Both the position numbers and the translations under genes were made by a program. A stretch of DNA of 64,000 nt, from NCBI GenBank assembly GCA_030407005.1, contig JAUDYN010000002.1, positions 3,410,001-3,474,000 of the forward strand, written 5' to 3'. The DNA is from Desarmillaria ectypa. Lineage: Eukaryota; Basidiomycota; Agaricomycetes; Agaricales; Physalacriaceae. Positions 49,210 through 59,553 of this stretch are shown here, piece after piece (positions within the stretch are counted from its first letter, which is position 1; the number at the start of each line of letters is the position of its first letter). The notes beneath the pieces were generated by a model. It worked only from the letters and a program-made list of their open reading frames with translations. It was not told where the DNA came from and ran no database searches.

Positions 49210-49520
49210 GGTGAAATAGTCATGTCCAAAGGAAGGTTCTGTCTCCGGATTCTTCGCGCAGGCTTGATATAGCTTTCTTTGCATTGTTGCCATCCCGGCA
49301 AGAAATATAGACCCGAGCATTACACGGAGATGGGGCCTGAAAAATTTGGGTTGATTTCAATTGCAGTCGCAGAAGGCCTATGTGCCTCGGCGATCTTATA
49401 TCCAGTCCGGTATCCCCCCCCCTCGCCAAAAAAAAAGCGAATATTGATGACGCTTCCGGACATGTCTGGATGGGAAACTTGCTCTTTGGGGGACAGGTTT
49501 GTGGAATAATAGATTGCATG
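49210..49520 (-). pseudogene. SDR dehydrogenase fragment
   Basis: On the minus strand the frame ARVYISCRDGNNAKKAISSL-REESGDRTFLW matches the second beta-alpha unit of SDR enzymes, after the NAD(P) motif. Upstream, DTGLDIRSPR is weakly SDR-like. No start, catalytic site or C-terminus is present. It corresponds to the scrap at 39205-39495, consistent with the inverted duplication. Confidence 0.65.
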
Positions 49521-49589
49521 TTTGTGTGCTCATCGCCTAGATAGCAGATATAGATTTATAATTTTCCAGTCCAAGACTCCAAGCATTCT

Positions 49590-51960
49590 CTCACTAAATG
49601 CGCGTCAACACTGGTGGGCTATTCATCAGCAAGTTTCGTGTCCATCAGTCCCTGCCAGATGTAATATATAAGTAGCTGAAATTGAAGGAGTCGCCGACAT
49701 GCCAAACACTTCGCGCCGGTGGCGGGAAGAATTTCGACTGATGTACCGCCATATTACTGGATCACGTGATGAAATTTCTAATCGGTACAAGTTCCTCGAA
49801 AGTCGGTTTACCACCTATTTGACCAGTAACTTGCACCACTGCGAACAGTGCCAGGACGTCTGTGGAAATAATCTAAGATCAGAAAAAGTGGGATGGAGAT
49901 GGTCATCAATCTAATCTTTCACCGCGCTAGCAACGACACAACGATCGTCGACTGCTACTGTGCCCAAAGCCCTGCTCATCTATTTACCATCTCAAAGAAC
50001 AACGAAGAACAAGCAGTTTCACTGAGAATTAGGTGGGTACTGTCGTACTAAGCTACCGGATACCGAAATATGGAGACCCAAGGCGGTTGAGAAGCAGCAG
50101 CCTGAGAGGATAGGGCGTTGATTCCGAAGGAGGTCTCAAGAGTATTGCGAATGCTATTCGACATCGTGTGTAACTCGTGAATGCTTTATTGCTTGCAAGA
50201 ACTGATTAGGTGACGGCTGATCCTGAAAGAAAACCTTGCTAGGTTTTGAAACAAACAAGCGGCCGGTTTCAGAGGCTACTCCTCGTCCTCTCATTCAGGC
50301 ATGTAGCACGCAAAATGTACTGAGTTGGGCCTATCATGACATATTATGAGCTCAGGTTCGGGTCGAGCCAGGTCCAAGTGCTTTGAAGAGAGGGAAAGAA
50401 AGCGGAAATGTCTGCCAATGATGCGAGTAATTACAACGCTCTGGAATTTAAAACCAAAGACCTTCTTAGGTTATTGAAGTTCTTATCGATGACATCGACA
50501 AGTTTGCTACCGCTTGTTTTTCAGAGCTTTTTCAGTCCTCCATCAAATCCGCCCTGAATTATATGCCATTGCAATGGGGGTGTGAGGCATCGCGAGCTTG
50601 GTGATCACGGCCAGTATAGAACCTTTCGACCTGATGACCGACTTGGATGCCCGGGTTCCTTACTTTTCTCGTTTACAAGCGGAGGATCTCTTCCACAAGT
50701 TTCAAAAGGACGATCTTTTCATTCTTGATCTCAATGTTGTCAGTGATATATGGTTGAGCTCTGGCGGGTGCGTAGCGGGTTGCAGTTGAATACGTAAATC
50801 ATCCCTGATTCGAGCCACGTAGCCATTCCGCTACAGTCTGCCTTTGTGGACAATTTATACGAGATAGATACCAAGTGCTACTTGATGACCATAGTCGATA
50901 CGTATCACTTGCTGTTTGGAAACGCTGTTCCATCCAGGAGTCGTACCAGTGGATCGGTCTCAGCCCAGCATACAATAGGATGCTTCAGGCGCTCCAAAAA
51001 CTCGATGCCCATGATGCGGTAACCTTTCTCTGCTATCATTTTCTTGGAGATCTGGACACCGTTCACGTCCCGTCTCCCTGGGAGGATGTCCTCGCCCATT
51101 CTTTGACTGCCGAGGGCGTACTCGCTCAGTCGGACTGATTCCGGGCTGAGTATTGGATGGCTTTAGCATTTGTAGACGGCTTCTTATGCACTGCTCTGCC
51201 AGATATCCTATCCGTCGCCAAGATGCGCCGCCTGTGGTTGATAAAAAACTTGTGGCTCTCGATGCTGTTAAGAAGGCTGCGCCGCGTTTTGAGAGGGGTC
51301 TCCTGCAGGACGGAGCTCACAGGTCGTGTAAAGTTACTGATCCCTCTGTTGATTGGTGTAATAGAGCGTACACCCCACGCCAGGGTTTGTATGCTGCCAA
51401 GTTGACAAGAATCCTCTCAACTTGGCTGAGTACATCTGAAGGCTGGCTAGTCACCAGTCGCTGGTATCGGCATGCATTCGTACATCACCATAACGAAAAG
51501 AACACCAACCGAGCACACTATCATTATAGCTGTGCTGGTAATGGGGGATGTAGCTTCCGTCCACTTGCGGGTTCTGGGGTTGACAAAGTATAAGGAACTC
51601 CTGGGGGCGGATGAAGCCTGGTTTGTCCATTTTATGCGTGAAGATGCTACGAGCCGGGTTGGCAGTCACCCGAATCGCTGGAGAAGGGGGTGAATGTGGT
51701 CTACTTCCACCATTTTTTCGCGTGTTACGATGAGCGCACAGTGGACAGACCCTCAAGGTCTGACCCATCAAATTATAAAAGAGGTCTTCAAAATGTTTGT
51801 ACTGCCGCCACGTGAAGAACGGGAATGGTGTATTTGAATGCGAGCTCTTTGTTTTTGTCCTCGGTAATATTATTTTTATGGTAAGTGAAAGTGTCAGTCA
51901 TGCGAGGAATCCTTGGACGTGCATTCGGACACTTATCTTCCATGCGTGTGTGGGCCCAAA
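49590..51960 (+). repeat. Right arm of the inverted duplication, with the fullest copy (C) of the unknown repeat
   Basis: Segments in order: a promoter-like part (49590-50025) with ATATATAAGTAGCTGAAATTG at 49664-49684; an FMO 3' coding scrap (50045-50265); and a long stretch of unknown coding-like sequence (50290-51960). The last contains protein-like frames PYFSRLQAEDLFHKFQKDDL (50660-50720), LDAHDAVTFLCYHFLGDLDT (51000-51060), WMALAFVDGFLCTALPDILS (51153-51210) and VDKKLVALDAVKKAAPRFER (51236-51295). These are followed by RQGLYAAKLTRILSTWLSTS and EGWLVTSRWYRH. They sit in different frames separated by stops. I do not recognise the family and see no transposase signature. Confidence 0.75.
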
Positions 51961-52367
51961 AACAAAAGAAACACTTGTATAACATAGTAAGAAAGCGGCG
52001 AAGAAATCAGCAAGACCGAACGGGGCTGGATCTCGAATTTTGTCTGAAAGTATGAACTTTCATGAGCGCGGTCAGTGGGCTCGTGACAAAACTCATTGAT
52101 GCTCTGCGCATCAAGTCGATCGTAATGTGTTTGTATCAATACACGATGATACATGTAGGCTCAGTATTCGGAATGGTATGTCTGTATCATGATCAATGAG
52201 AGGTAGGTATCATTTCACGGAGTTCCTACATTTTGAGATTGCTCCAAATCTCACGATCCGTGTTCCATTACAAGGGAGACATGCTTAATAAGCATGCTAG
52301 CTTCTGCTACGCTACTTTTACTACGCATACTATACAAGTATCTTACACAAACATAATCCCAATCAAA
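51961..52367. other. Spacer downstream of the P450 gene
   Basis: No gene seen; includes the 3' end of the minus-strand P450 transcript. Confidence 0.4.
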
Positions 52368-54598
52368 CTAGGGAGCCAGGTCTGCAGTCTGCTCAACAAG
52401 TTTCCTAGAAAGCTCACTCCTCGGCGTAATAGTACATCTGAAAGGCAAAGGATGTCTAAGAGGAATAAGACGAAGACGAAAACATGATAAACCCCACTGT
52501 AGACTCACGATATCATTCCCGATGCAAAAGCCGCTTGAATCTGTACGGGTTTCCCGTTTTTATCATACCCCGGGGAAATATCAAAGGCACTGAGAATACA
52601 GGCCACGGATACCCAGAGCTGGCCTTCTGCCATGAACCTCCCCGGGCAAACACGGCGCCCGTATCCAAAAGCTACTGAGACGTGATCGAACACCGGGCTA
52701 CCTTTCCCAACGCCGAGGAATCGCTCGGGATTAAATCTTCCAGGATCTGGATAAGTGACTGGATCGTGTAAAATGGTCCTAGTCGATAGAGTGAGGTACT
52801 GCGAGGGGACGATAGTGTAGCGATAAACTAACCAGCTGTTGCCGACGATTGTAGTACCTGCGGGAATGAAGTAGCCGTTGTATTCGTCGTCGTGCGTCAC
52901 CATATGTGGTAGACCTAAAAGGCCATCGACACTTTGTCCCGTACAGCTTCTGGTGAGTGTGACTTACCAAGGGGCGCGACAGGGTTCCATCTGTAAAGAT
53001 ATGTCTTTGAGCACATGGAATCACTCGTCCAGCCGAAAGAATCTACCTGAGCACCTCTCTGACTACGGCGTCAATGTACGGAAGAGATCCGCGGTCGCTA
53101 AAGTCAGGAAGTCGGCCTTGACCAATAACAGTGTCGATTTCGTGCCTAGCTTTGCTTTGGACATCGGGGTACAGGACCATAGCGAGCATGAACGAGGAAA
53201 GGGAAGATACAGTCTGCACAGTGACAGATGAGCTAGGACTACGAGAAGGTACAAGAACAGTCGCACACTTTCAGCTCCGGCTGCCAGAAGAGTAATTAGG
53301 ATCGGAAGAAGACCGTTTGAATGAGGTAGCGTACCAGCCAAGGCAAGGCCTGCGCAATTACGGATCGTATCCTCCTGCTGCCTATTTTCTTTCTTCATCT
53401 CCAAGTCATCGAGAAGGTAGGAAACAAAGCATGGAGCAGCCGTTCCTTGTTTCTACTCATTGAAGGGTTAAACCTTAGTAGCAGAGAAGAATAAAGACAA
53501 GACCGACTAAAGCGTTCTTAACGGTTTCATAAGGAGCATCGCGCATTTCCATGACTGCTTTCCTCCACTCTCGAGCTTTCTTCTTGAATCCGGCGAAAGG
53601 TATGAACTCTGGGACATGTTTTACTATTGTGATAAAGATTAAGCTATGCATGCGGGGAATATGATGCGGGAACGTACGAATAGGGAAGATGTCAACAAGG
53701 AAAGCTCCAGGATGTGCGGCTTTCGCCATCCCATCCAAGGCCTTCTCTGCCACGCTGATGTATCGATCGTCTTCATCCGATACCTCTATGCCGTATGTGA
53801 CGTTCATGATTGTGCTAGCCGAATTACTATGGTGATGACGCGTCAATAAGCAACGGGCTTTCTGGAACATGAGTAATGGTACGCACTGGCGAAGATGCTC
53901 CAGTAATTCTTCGGGTTCGTGCAGCAGGCGACGGAGCAGCTTGTGGGCCTCCTTAAGTTGGATGGGCCAGTAGACTGACACGACCGAAGATTGGAAGTGA
54001 GTGTGGAATATCTTCCGATGAGCTTTCCAGCGATCGCCTATGGTGGATCAATCAGAAAAATCAAAAGAAACCGAGGAGAAACGCCGTACCATACGGCATA
54101 TGGCCGAAACTCCAATCCCAACCCATTCTAGAGTGTTGTTAGGGCACAGACTACAAATCAAGACAAAATGTCGGACAAATCGTTGATCATAGGTAGTTCA
54201 TTCCGGTCAGAATAGTTCGAAGAACGCTTTTCGAATAAATCATTGGCAACCTGATAAGTGTTGACGACCAAGATCGTTTTTCCGAAGACGCTCAAAAACA
54301 CGAGGTCGCCTGCATTGGTGTCAGATCGAAAAAAAACTAAGGTAGCAGGGGACTCGCCATGCTCTCGAGCAAGCTTGTTGTACCGAGCAGCTTCACTATC
54401 GCGGGGGATATCTTGAAGATTGCCGACAATCGGAAGAGGTTTCGGACCAGGAGGCAATGGAAGGCGATGAGGGTTAGCACGCAGACGCGCCTGCCTCCTT
54501 CGTATCAAATATGAGAGGAAGAATACGCCAAGGACAACCAAGAAGAGCTCTTTCGCTTTGCCCTGCATGACGTTGCGTATCGCGAGGTCGAAATCCAT
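52368..54598 (-). CDS. Cytochrome P450 monooxygenase
   Basis: Start MDFDLAIRNVMQGKAKELF (ATG 54596-54598), with the membrane anchor ELFLVVLGVFFLSYLI and the proline hinge LPLPPGPKPLPIVGNLQ. Exons join through short introns to ...RKLVEQTADLAP-stop (52368-52370), about 510 residues. Key motifs are all present: an I-helix AGAEST, K-helix ExxR in REVLRWNPVAPLG, PERF in PGRFNPERFLG, and the heme-binding loop FGYGRRVCPGRFMAEG with the cysteine thiolate ligand. The sequence style fits the fungal group often labelled O-methylsterigmatocystin oxidoreductase-like (CYP64-related), although true substrates in mushrooms are mostly unknown. It is ER membrane-bound and needs P450 reductase. Exon joins around 53470-53420 are the least certain; no lesion found. 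Confidence 0.9.
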
Positions 54599-54649
54599 GA
54601 CAGGCAAGAGAACAAGAACAAGAAGCGCTGGGCAATCACTTGCTCCAGT

Positions 54650-54658
54650 TTTTTATAC
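54650..54658 (-). promoter_or_regulatory. TATA box of the P450 gene
   Basis: On the minus strand TGTATAAAAAA lies about 55 bases upstream of the start codon, a good TATA position for a short leader. Confidence 0.6.
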
Positions 54659-55269
54659 ATCGGCGTAGAGGGTGGTCTCTCATTGGCAAGTTTATTGTCC
54701 CATCTCCATTCCAGTCAGGGCACAAGGAAAAGTGCGTCGTATTAATCAAAAAAAGGCTATCAGTTTTTCGGCTCGGTCAGAAAAATAGACTTGAGGCTTT
54801 GTTCTGCCCCAGAAATGGACAAGTCGCTTGCATCTTTGATTGACGGACCCAAATTAACAAAGCCGCCGGAAGACGAAGAGTGAGACATTTGTTGCTGGAC
54901 AACGAACGACTGGTCTCAGGTATCCGATCAAAGCATGAAGGTAGAAAGGGAGTGAGATCGCTATTTGTATAACTTTTTGAATCATTCTCATGACCTAGAA
55001 CGTTCTGTAAGACACGAAGCTTTAATGGAATGATAAGGCAATTGTATATATGCGCACCGGTGACATCCTGGCTACTGAATATTGCCACTTAACGTGTCTT
55101 CGCCTAAATGCTGCATACCATATGTAATTTACAACAATACAACATACGATGGTACACATAGCAATGTTGGTGATACATAATCCATGAAACGTGAATATAT
55201 AATTCTCTGAAACAAAACTGCACGCGAATTAGCTATGCTACCCACAGATGAACAAGATCGGTGAACCTT
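54659..55269. other. Spacer, no gene seen
   Basis: P450 promoter and the 3' end of the next minus-strand gene. A+T-rich around 55020-55220; no recognisable coding content. Confidence 0.45.
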
Positions 55270-56691
55270 TCAAGATAGTGAGAAACCACCAAAGTCTAGA
55301 TATGCCTCTTCGATAGACATTTTGCGTACGACAAGAGCTTCGACGATGAGTCGAGGTTGGTCTTTGCCCTCTTCAGCACCAGATGATGCGGCTGAAGTGT
55401 AGGGGGTAGAAAGGGTGGGGGATGCGAAAACGTCGTCGTCGCCTGCTACCTCCTCATCTTCTGGCCCGACAAGGCTGATAGATGGGATGTCTTCATCTGC
55501 TGTCACTGTCGGAGATCCCGAAGAACCTGACTGACGTTCAACCGACACGTGAAGCTCTCCAAGCCCGGAGACAAGGGCGTTGGTCGAGTCAGGAACTGCT
55601 TTGTCGTTCTCCTGTTTTGCTGCATCCTCCGTATGTGATCGGACATCTACGGTTTGATCTGCATTTTGGGGTGGTCCGATTGAGTTCGACGCGAATGTCA
55701 TCAAAGCGTTGCGCCTCTCTTCCCTTCTGCGATCCCGCGCCTGCCGCCGGTTGAGTCCCTTGGTAACCTTTCGTTGTTCGTCTGTAGATAGGAGCGAGGG
55801 AGCCGAAGAAGAGGTGAGCACATCATGCAGATGATGTTTAGCTTTCTTTTTGGCGCCTCTGTTATTGCGCTTGGTTTCGGCGGAAGAAAGCAAGACCGGA
55901 CTACTAGTAACTCGGGTACGAAAAGGACGGGGCTTGAAGACCGAGGAGATTTCCAAATCGATAGAAAACTGGTGCTGGGATGGAGGATATTCAAGGTCAG
56001 ACTCGGTGTCTGCTTGATCTACGACGTCAGACTCGATGTCCATTGAGAACACGTCAACAGAAGAGGAGGAAGAGTCAGGAGTACTGTGTGATAAAGAGCG
56101 TTGATGGAATGAAAGGGTCCCAGGAGGTACACCCTCACCAGGCTCCTCGGCATCTGTCGTGGAGAGTTCCGTCTCTGTTTCAGTGCCTGTGGTGGTACCG
56201 TCCGACCCCACCCTAAACTCAGTCTTTCTTCCCCGCCTAGCACCACTGCCATTGCTGTCCTCAAGGATCGCAAGCGTTGACAAAGCAGCTGGTACTTCGA
56301 TTTCCTTCACTACAATAACGCTGGCACCTATTTCCCCAGCCATCATTTCCAAGGTCTCCAGAGTCTGTTCCAGGTCTGCCCGTGGCAGACCAACCAAGGC
56401 GCCTGAATCAGCCACTCCTAATTCATAATACGCTTGACCTCCTCCTTCCAGCAGACGCCACTTGAGCTGGGTGACCAGGCGCGCAAAGCGAGCGGGAGAC
56501 GGAGATAGCAGCTGAAGCTTGTACTCAACATTCCCGTCGTCAGCTTCCGGTACCAGCTTCGGAATTGCCGTCACCACTGGAGAGGCACTGACAACAGGGC
56601 CAGATAGAGGCGAAGATGATGCTGGGGTAGAGATGAGGGAGTCCCAAGGGCTGGGAACTCTTGGACTCTCCGATTCAGATTCGCCAAACAT
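55270..56691 (-). CDS. Protein with GTPBP1/2-type N-terminal domain but no GTPase domain
   Basis: A single-exon frame of 473 codons starting MFGESESESPRVPSPWDSL. Residues about 55-135 read VEYKLQLLSPSPARFARLVT, QLKWRLLEGGGQAYYELGVA, DSGALVGLPRADLEQTLETL, then IGASVIVVKEIEV. This is the conserved N-terminal region of eukaryotic GTP-binding proteins 1 and 2 (ribosome-rescue GTPases of the Ski7/HBS1-related group). In those proteins a translational GTPase follows, with G1 GxxxxGKS/T. Here the remaining 340 residues are low-complexity, Ser/Thr/Asp/Glu-rich, with a basic patch (KRNNRGAKKKAKHHL, RRQARDRRREERRNA), and no P-loop. The frame has no stop, so the protein is complete as written. Its role is unknown; acting with a separate GTPase or on ribosomes is only a guess. 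Confidence 0.8.
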   Translation of the reverse strand: MFGESESESPRVPSPWDSLISTPASSSPLSGPVVSASPVVTAIPKLVPEADDGNVEYKLQLLSPSPARFARLVTQLKWRLLEGGGQAYYELGVADSGALVGLPRADLEQTLETLEMMAGEIGASVIVVKEIEVPAALSTLAILEDSNGSGARRGRKTEFRVGSDGTTTGTETETELSTTDAEEPGEGVPPGTLSFHQRSLSHSTPDSSSSSVDVFSMDIESDVVDQADTESDLEYPPSQHQFSIDLEISSVFKPRPFRTRVTSSPVLLSSAETKRNNRGAKKKAKHHLHDVLTSSSAPSLLSTDEQRKVTKGLNRRQARDRRREERRNALMTFASNSIGPPQNADQTVDVRSHTEDAAKQENDKAVPDSTNALVSGLGELHVSVERQSGSSGSPTVTADEDIPSISLVGPEDEEVAGDDDVFASPTLSTPYTSAASSGAEEGKDQPRLIVEALVVRKMSIEEAYLDFGGFSLS

Positions 56692-56944
56692 GCGGTAGTA
56701 AAGATATGTGTTTTTGTCTAGTGATTTGTTGGAATTTATCGATGTATTCGTGTGATCATGGCTGTCGAATTACTACGCAGAGTGTCGTCGTGTTGCTGGA
56801 GGAAAACTAGACGGACATGATGGCAGAGACTAAGTCAGCTTGTCAGACAGAGTCAAACATGTGCGGGCAAGCTGTTGGCAAGCAGCCGCAAATACTGGTA
56901 TTTTTCAAAATAACCCGTTGAACCAGCCTTACCTTCCTTCCACC
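56692..56944. promoter_or_regulatory. Divergent promoter of the GTPBP-like gene and the methyltransferase gene
   Basis: About 250 bases between two divergent start codons. No clear TATA box seen. Confidence 0.4.
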
Positions 56945-58872
56945 ATGCCGTCGGTGAAGGAGACATCCTTTGCTGCCATTAAAAATGCGCCGCTTGTTAG
57001 CCTCGCTGAAGGCAACAGCTACTTCAGCAACTACCATCTCGCAGCTGTGGTACTCGTCGTTCCCTATATCTTGAAATCCATCCTTCCCCTCGTCAGTCGC
57101 GGTGGATTCAAGACGTATCTCTTCCTTCTCGTGCTGTCAGGCGTTCCGACGACTGTCGCATACTGGACCCTAGCGTCCATGTATGGTGCACGCAAAAACC
57201 AGAAGGTTACACTTCCTGGGAAGGACATTGAGGAGTACATCGAAATCAAGGACGTGGAACTCTCTAGGCTGTACAAGGGAAAGGAAAAAATTCCTATGCA
57301 GGTCTTCCACGATGCGTACTTTGACGGCAAGGCCGAGTTCAAGGGTTTGTCCATCATTTTCACTGGTTACGTTAACCCTATTTTAACGTTCGACTCTTAT
57401 ATAGGCGACGTGTTGGATATTTTGGAACAACGTCACGACTGGGCCAAGTTTACGTTCACTCCAGAGCTCTTCAAGCATGTATTTACGAAGCTGATTCCGG
57501 ACGTCATCTCGCATTCTCGGGAGCAGGACCAGGATCAAGTTCAAGACCATTACGACCGTAAGTTCTCCTTTGTTTTCGCCCATGCGCTGGCAGTTGACGT
57601 GTCATAGGCGGTGACGACTTTTATGAATGGTACATCTCGCCACACCTTGGTCTCCTGATGACTTAATGCATGTTCGCCCAGGTTCCTTGGTCCACGTATG
57701 ATATACACGTCTGGTATCGTCCTGGATGCCAATGTTCAGGAGACTCTTGAACAGCTTCAAGACAACAAGCTTGCCGTCGTGTGTAACAAGTTGGATCTCA
57801 AGCCAACGGACCGCCTCCTCGATATCGGCTGCGGATGGGGCACCCTCACGGCCTACGCTGCCAAGAATTTTGGCTGTGACGCGACAGGTGTTACCCTCGC
57901 CAAAAACCAGGCGAAATTCGGTAATGATAGGATTGCAAAGAATGGTGTACGACTTTTTCTCGAACATGCGGATTTTGACTCAGTCATTCTTGTTTACTAG
58001 ATATCTGCCGACAAGGCTCGTATTCTCAATCGCGATTATCGTGATATTCCCCAGGTTCCCGGAAGCTTCGACAAGATCGTCTGTCTGGAGATGGCCGAGG
58101 TAATACTCGTCTGTTGTCCCTCGTCCCTGCTGTATTGAAGTCCCTGCAGCATGTTGGCATTCGTCGCTACTCTCAATTCCTGTCAGAGGTGTACAACTTG
58201 CTTTCAGATGATGGCGTAATGGTTTTCCAAGTCGCTGGTTTCCGGCCATGCTGGCAGTTTGAAGACTTGAACTGGTGAGATCCCTCAATGGAGCCTTACG
58301 TATTGCTCGTGATGACCATTTTGCAGGGGCCTTTTCATGAACAAATACGTTTTCCCTGGTGCTGACGCGTCATGCAGTCTTGGATGGGTCATACAAAAGG
58401 TAAGCCGATGTTCTTCGTCATAGTGAATGCCTTGACCAAGCGAATCCGCCCCCTAGCTTGAAGGAGTTGGTTTTGAGATCAAGAACATTGATGTTCTCGG
58501 AGTGCACTATTCTGCTACACTTTACAGGTGGTATCTAAACTGGGTCAGCAACAAGGATAAGGTTATTGCGGCATATGGTGAAAAATGGTACAGGACGTGG
58601 GTGTTCTTCCTTGCGTGGAGTACAATAACCAGCCGGTTTGTGTTTCTCTTTCATGTGCATCGAAATCATAGCTTATATGACATTTACAGACAAGGAAGCG
58701 CATCAGTGTTCCAAATAACAGTGCACAAAAACTTGAACGCATACCATCGCATTGCTGGCGCCGCCAACCATGCATCGATTCACGTCAAACTGGACAAAGA
58801 GCCAATGTGTGTATGTTCCTACCATCCTATTCCGCGTGTATTGATTTCTTTCTTCGCAGACTGATCGAGTAG
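56945..58872 (+). CDS. Sphingolipid C9-methyltransferase
   Basis: Start MPSVKETSFAAIKNAPLVSL. Two hydrophobic segments (YHLAAVVLVVPYILKSILP and TYLFLLVLSGVPTTVAYWTL) anchor it in the ER. The soluble part follows, with VLDILEQRHDWAKFTFTPEL and HYDRGDDFYEWFLGPRMIYT. The SAM-binding motif is LLDIGCGWGTLTAYAAKNFG; FDKIVCLEMAE comes next, and the C-terminus has RQGSASVFQITVHKNLNAYH. This is the full layout of cyclopropane-fatty-acid-synthase-like enzymes that methylate C9 of the sphingoid base of fungal glucosylceramide, important for membrane order. Exon 1 ends at 57344 and exon 2 starts at 57405; about eight exons in all join cleanly, giving roughly 500 residues. The last exon edge (58802-58860) is inferred; reading through instead would end at 58864. 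Confidence 0.92.
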
Positions 58873-59553
58873 GCAATTGGTTGAAACTAGATTTAGGGAC
58901 CGTAGTTTGTTTTGAAAATACACCATACCCACCTGTGGCATTAGAATGGACTTTTGTTTGGACTGTTGGACAGCTTCGCCGACATCCACCTTGACGTTTG
59001 CATCCCTTTACGGTGTCGTATAAACGCTTTTCCAATTAAGGTCATCCATGCGTACGGATCAGCGGCAAGCCCGACGCAGGCTTGCGATACTCAACACCAC
59101 GCCATGAGCTCAAAACCCCCACAGTGACAACAAGAAAAGTCCCTTGCACCGCGATGAACAAGGCCTGGGAGTGCCGACGCTCGTACAGAAGAATTTCCGG
59201 GGAAACTATTCCGCTACAAATGTGACCTGAGAAATTAAAATACCTCAAACATAACTACTGGACGGGAGGAGAGGGTCCGAAGTATCCTGGTAGTGCAGGC
59301 ACATTTTTGCCCCATGGAGCTCAAGTTGTCTTTTTTTTGAAGTTCTGAGTCCTCCTCTATCTCCGGCAGTAAAGCCAAAAAGTAATGCTCAGCAAGTGTA
59401 TACGTACCGTCGCCGGCTTATCCACAAGAGTCCAGACAATGAGACAATGGTAATTGCCGAGCAGACGCGTCTCGTCCGAGTCCTACGACTTGCTTCCGTA
59501 CCGGTATAAACGAATGGGGAGCGTGGCAGTTTCGCTGAAACTACTATCATAGT
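58873..59553. other. Spacer with no gene seen
   Basis: 3' end of the methyltransferase gene and upstream sequence of the SDR relic. Short open frames are unsupported. Confidence 0.45.
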
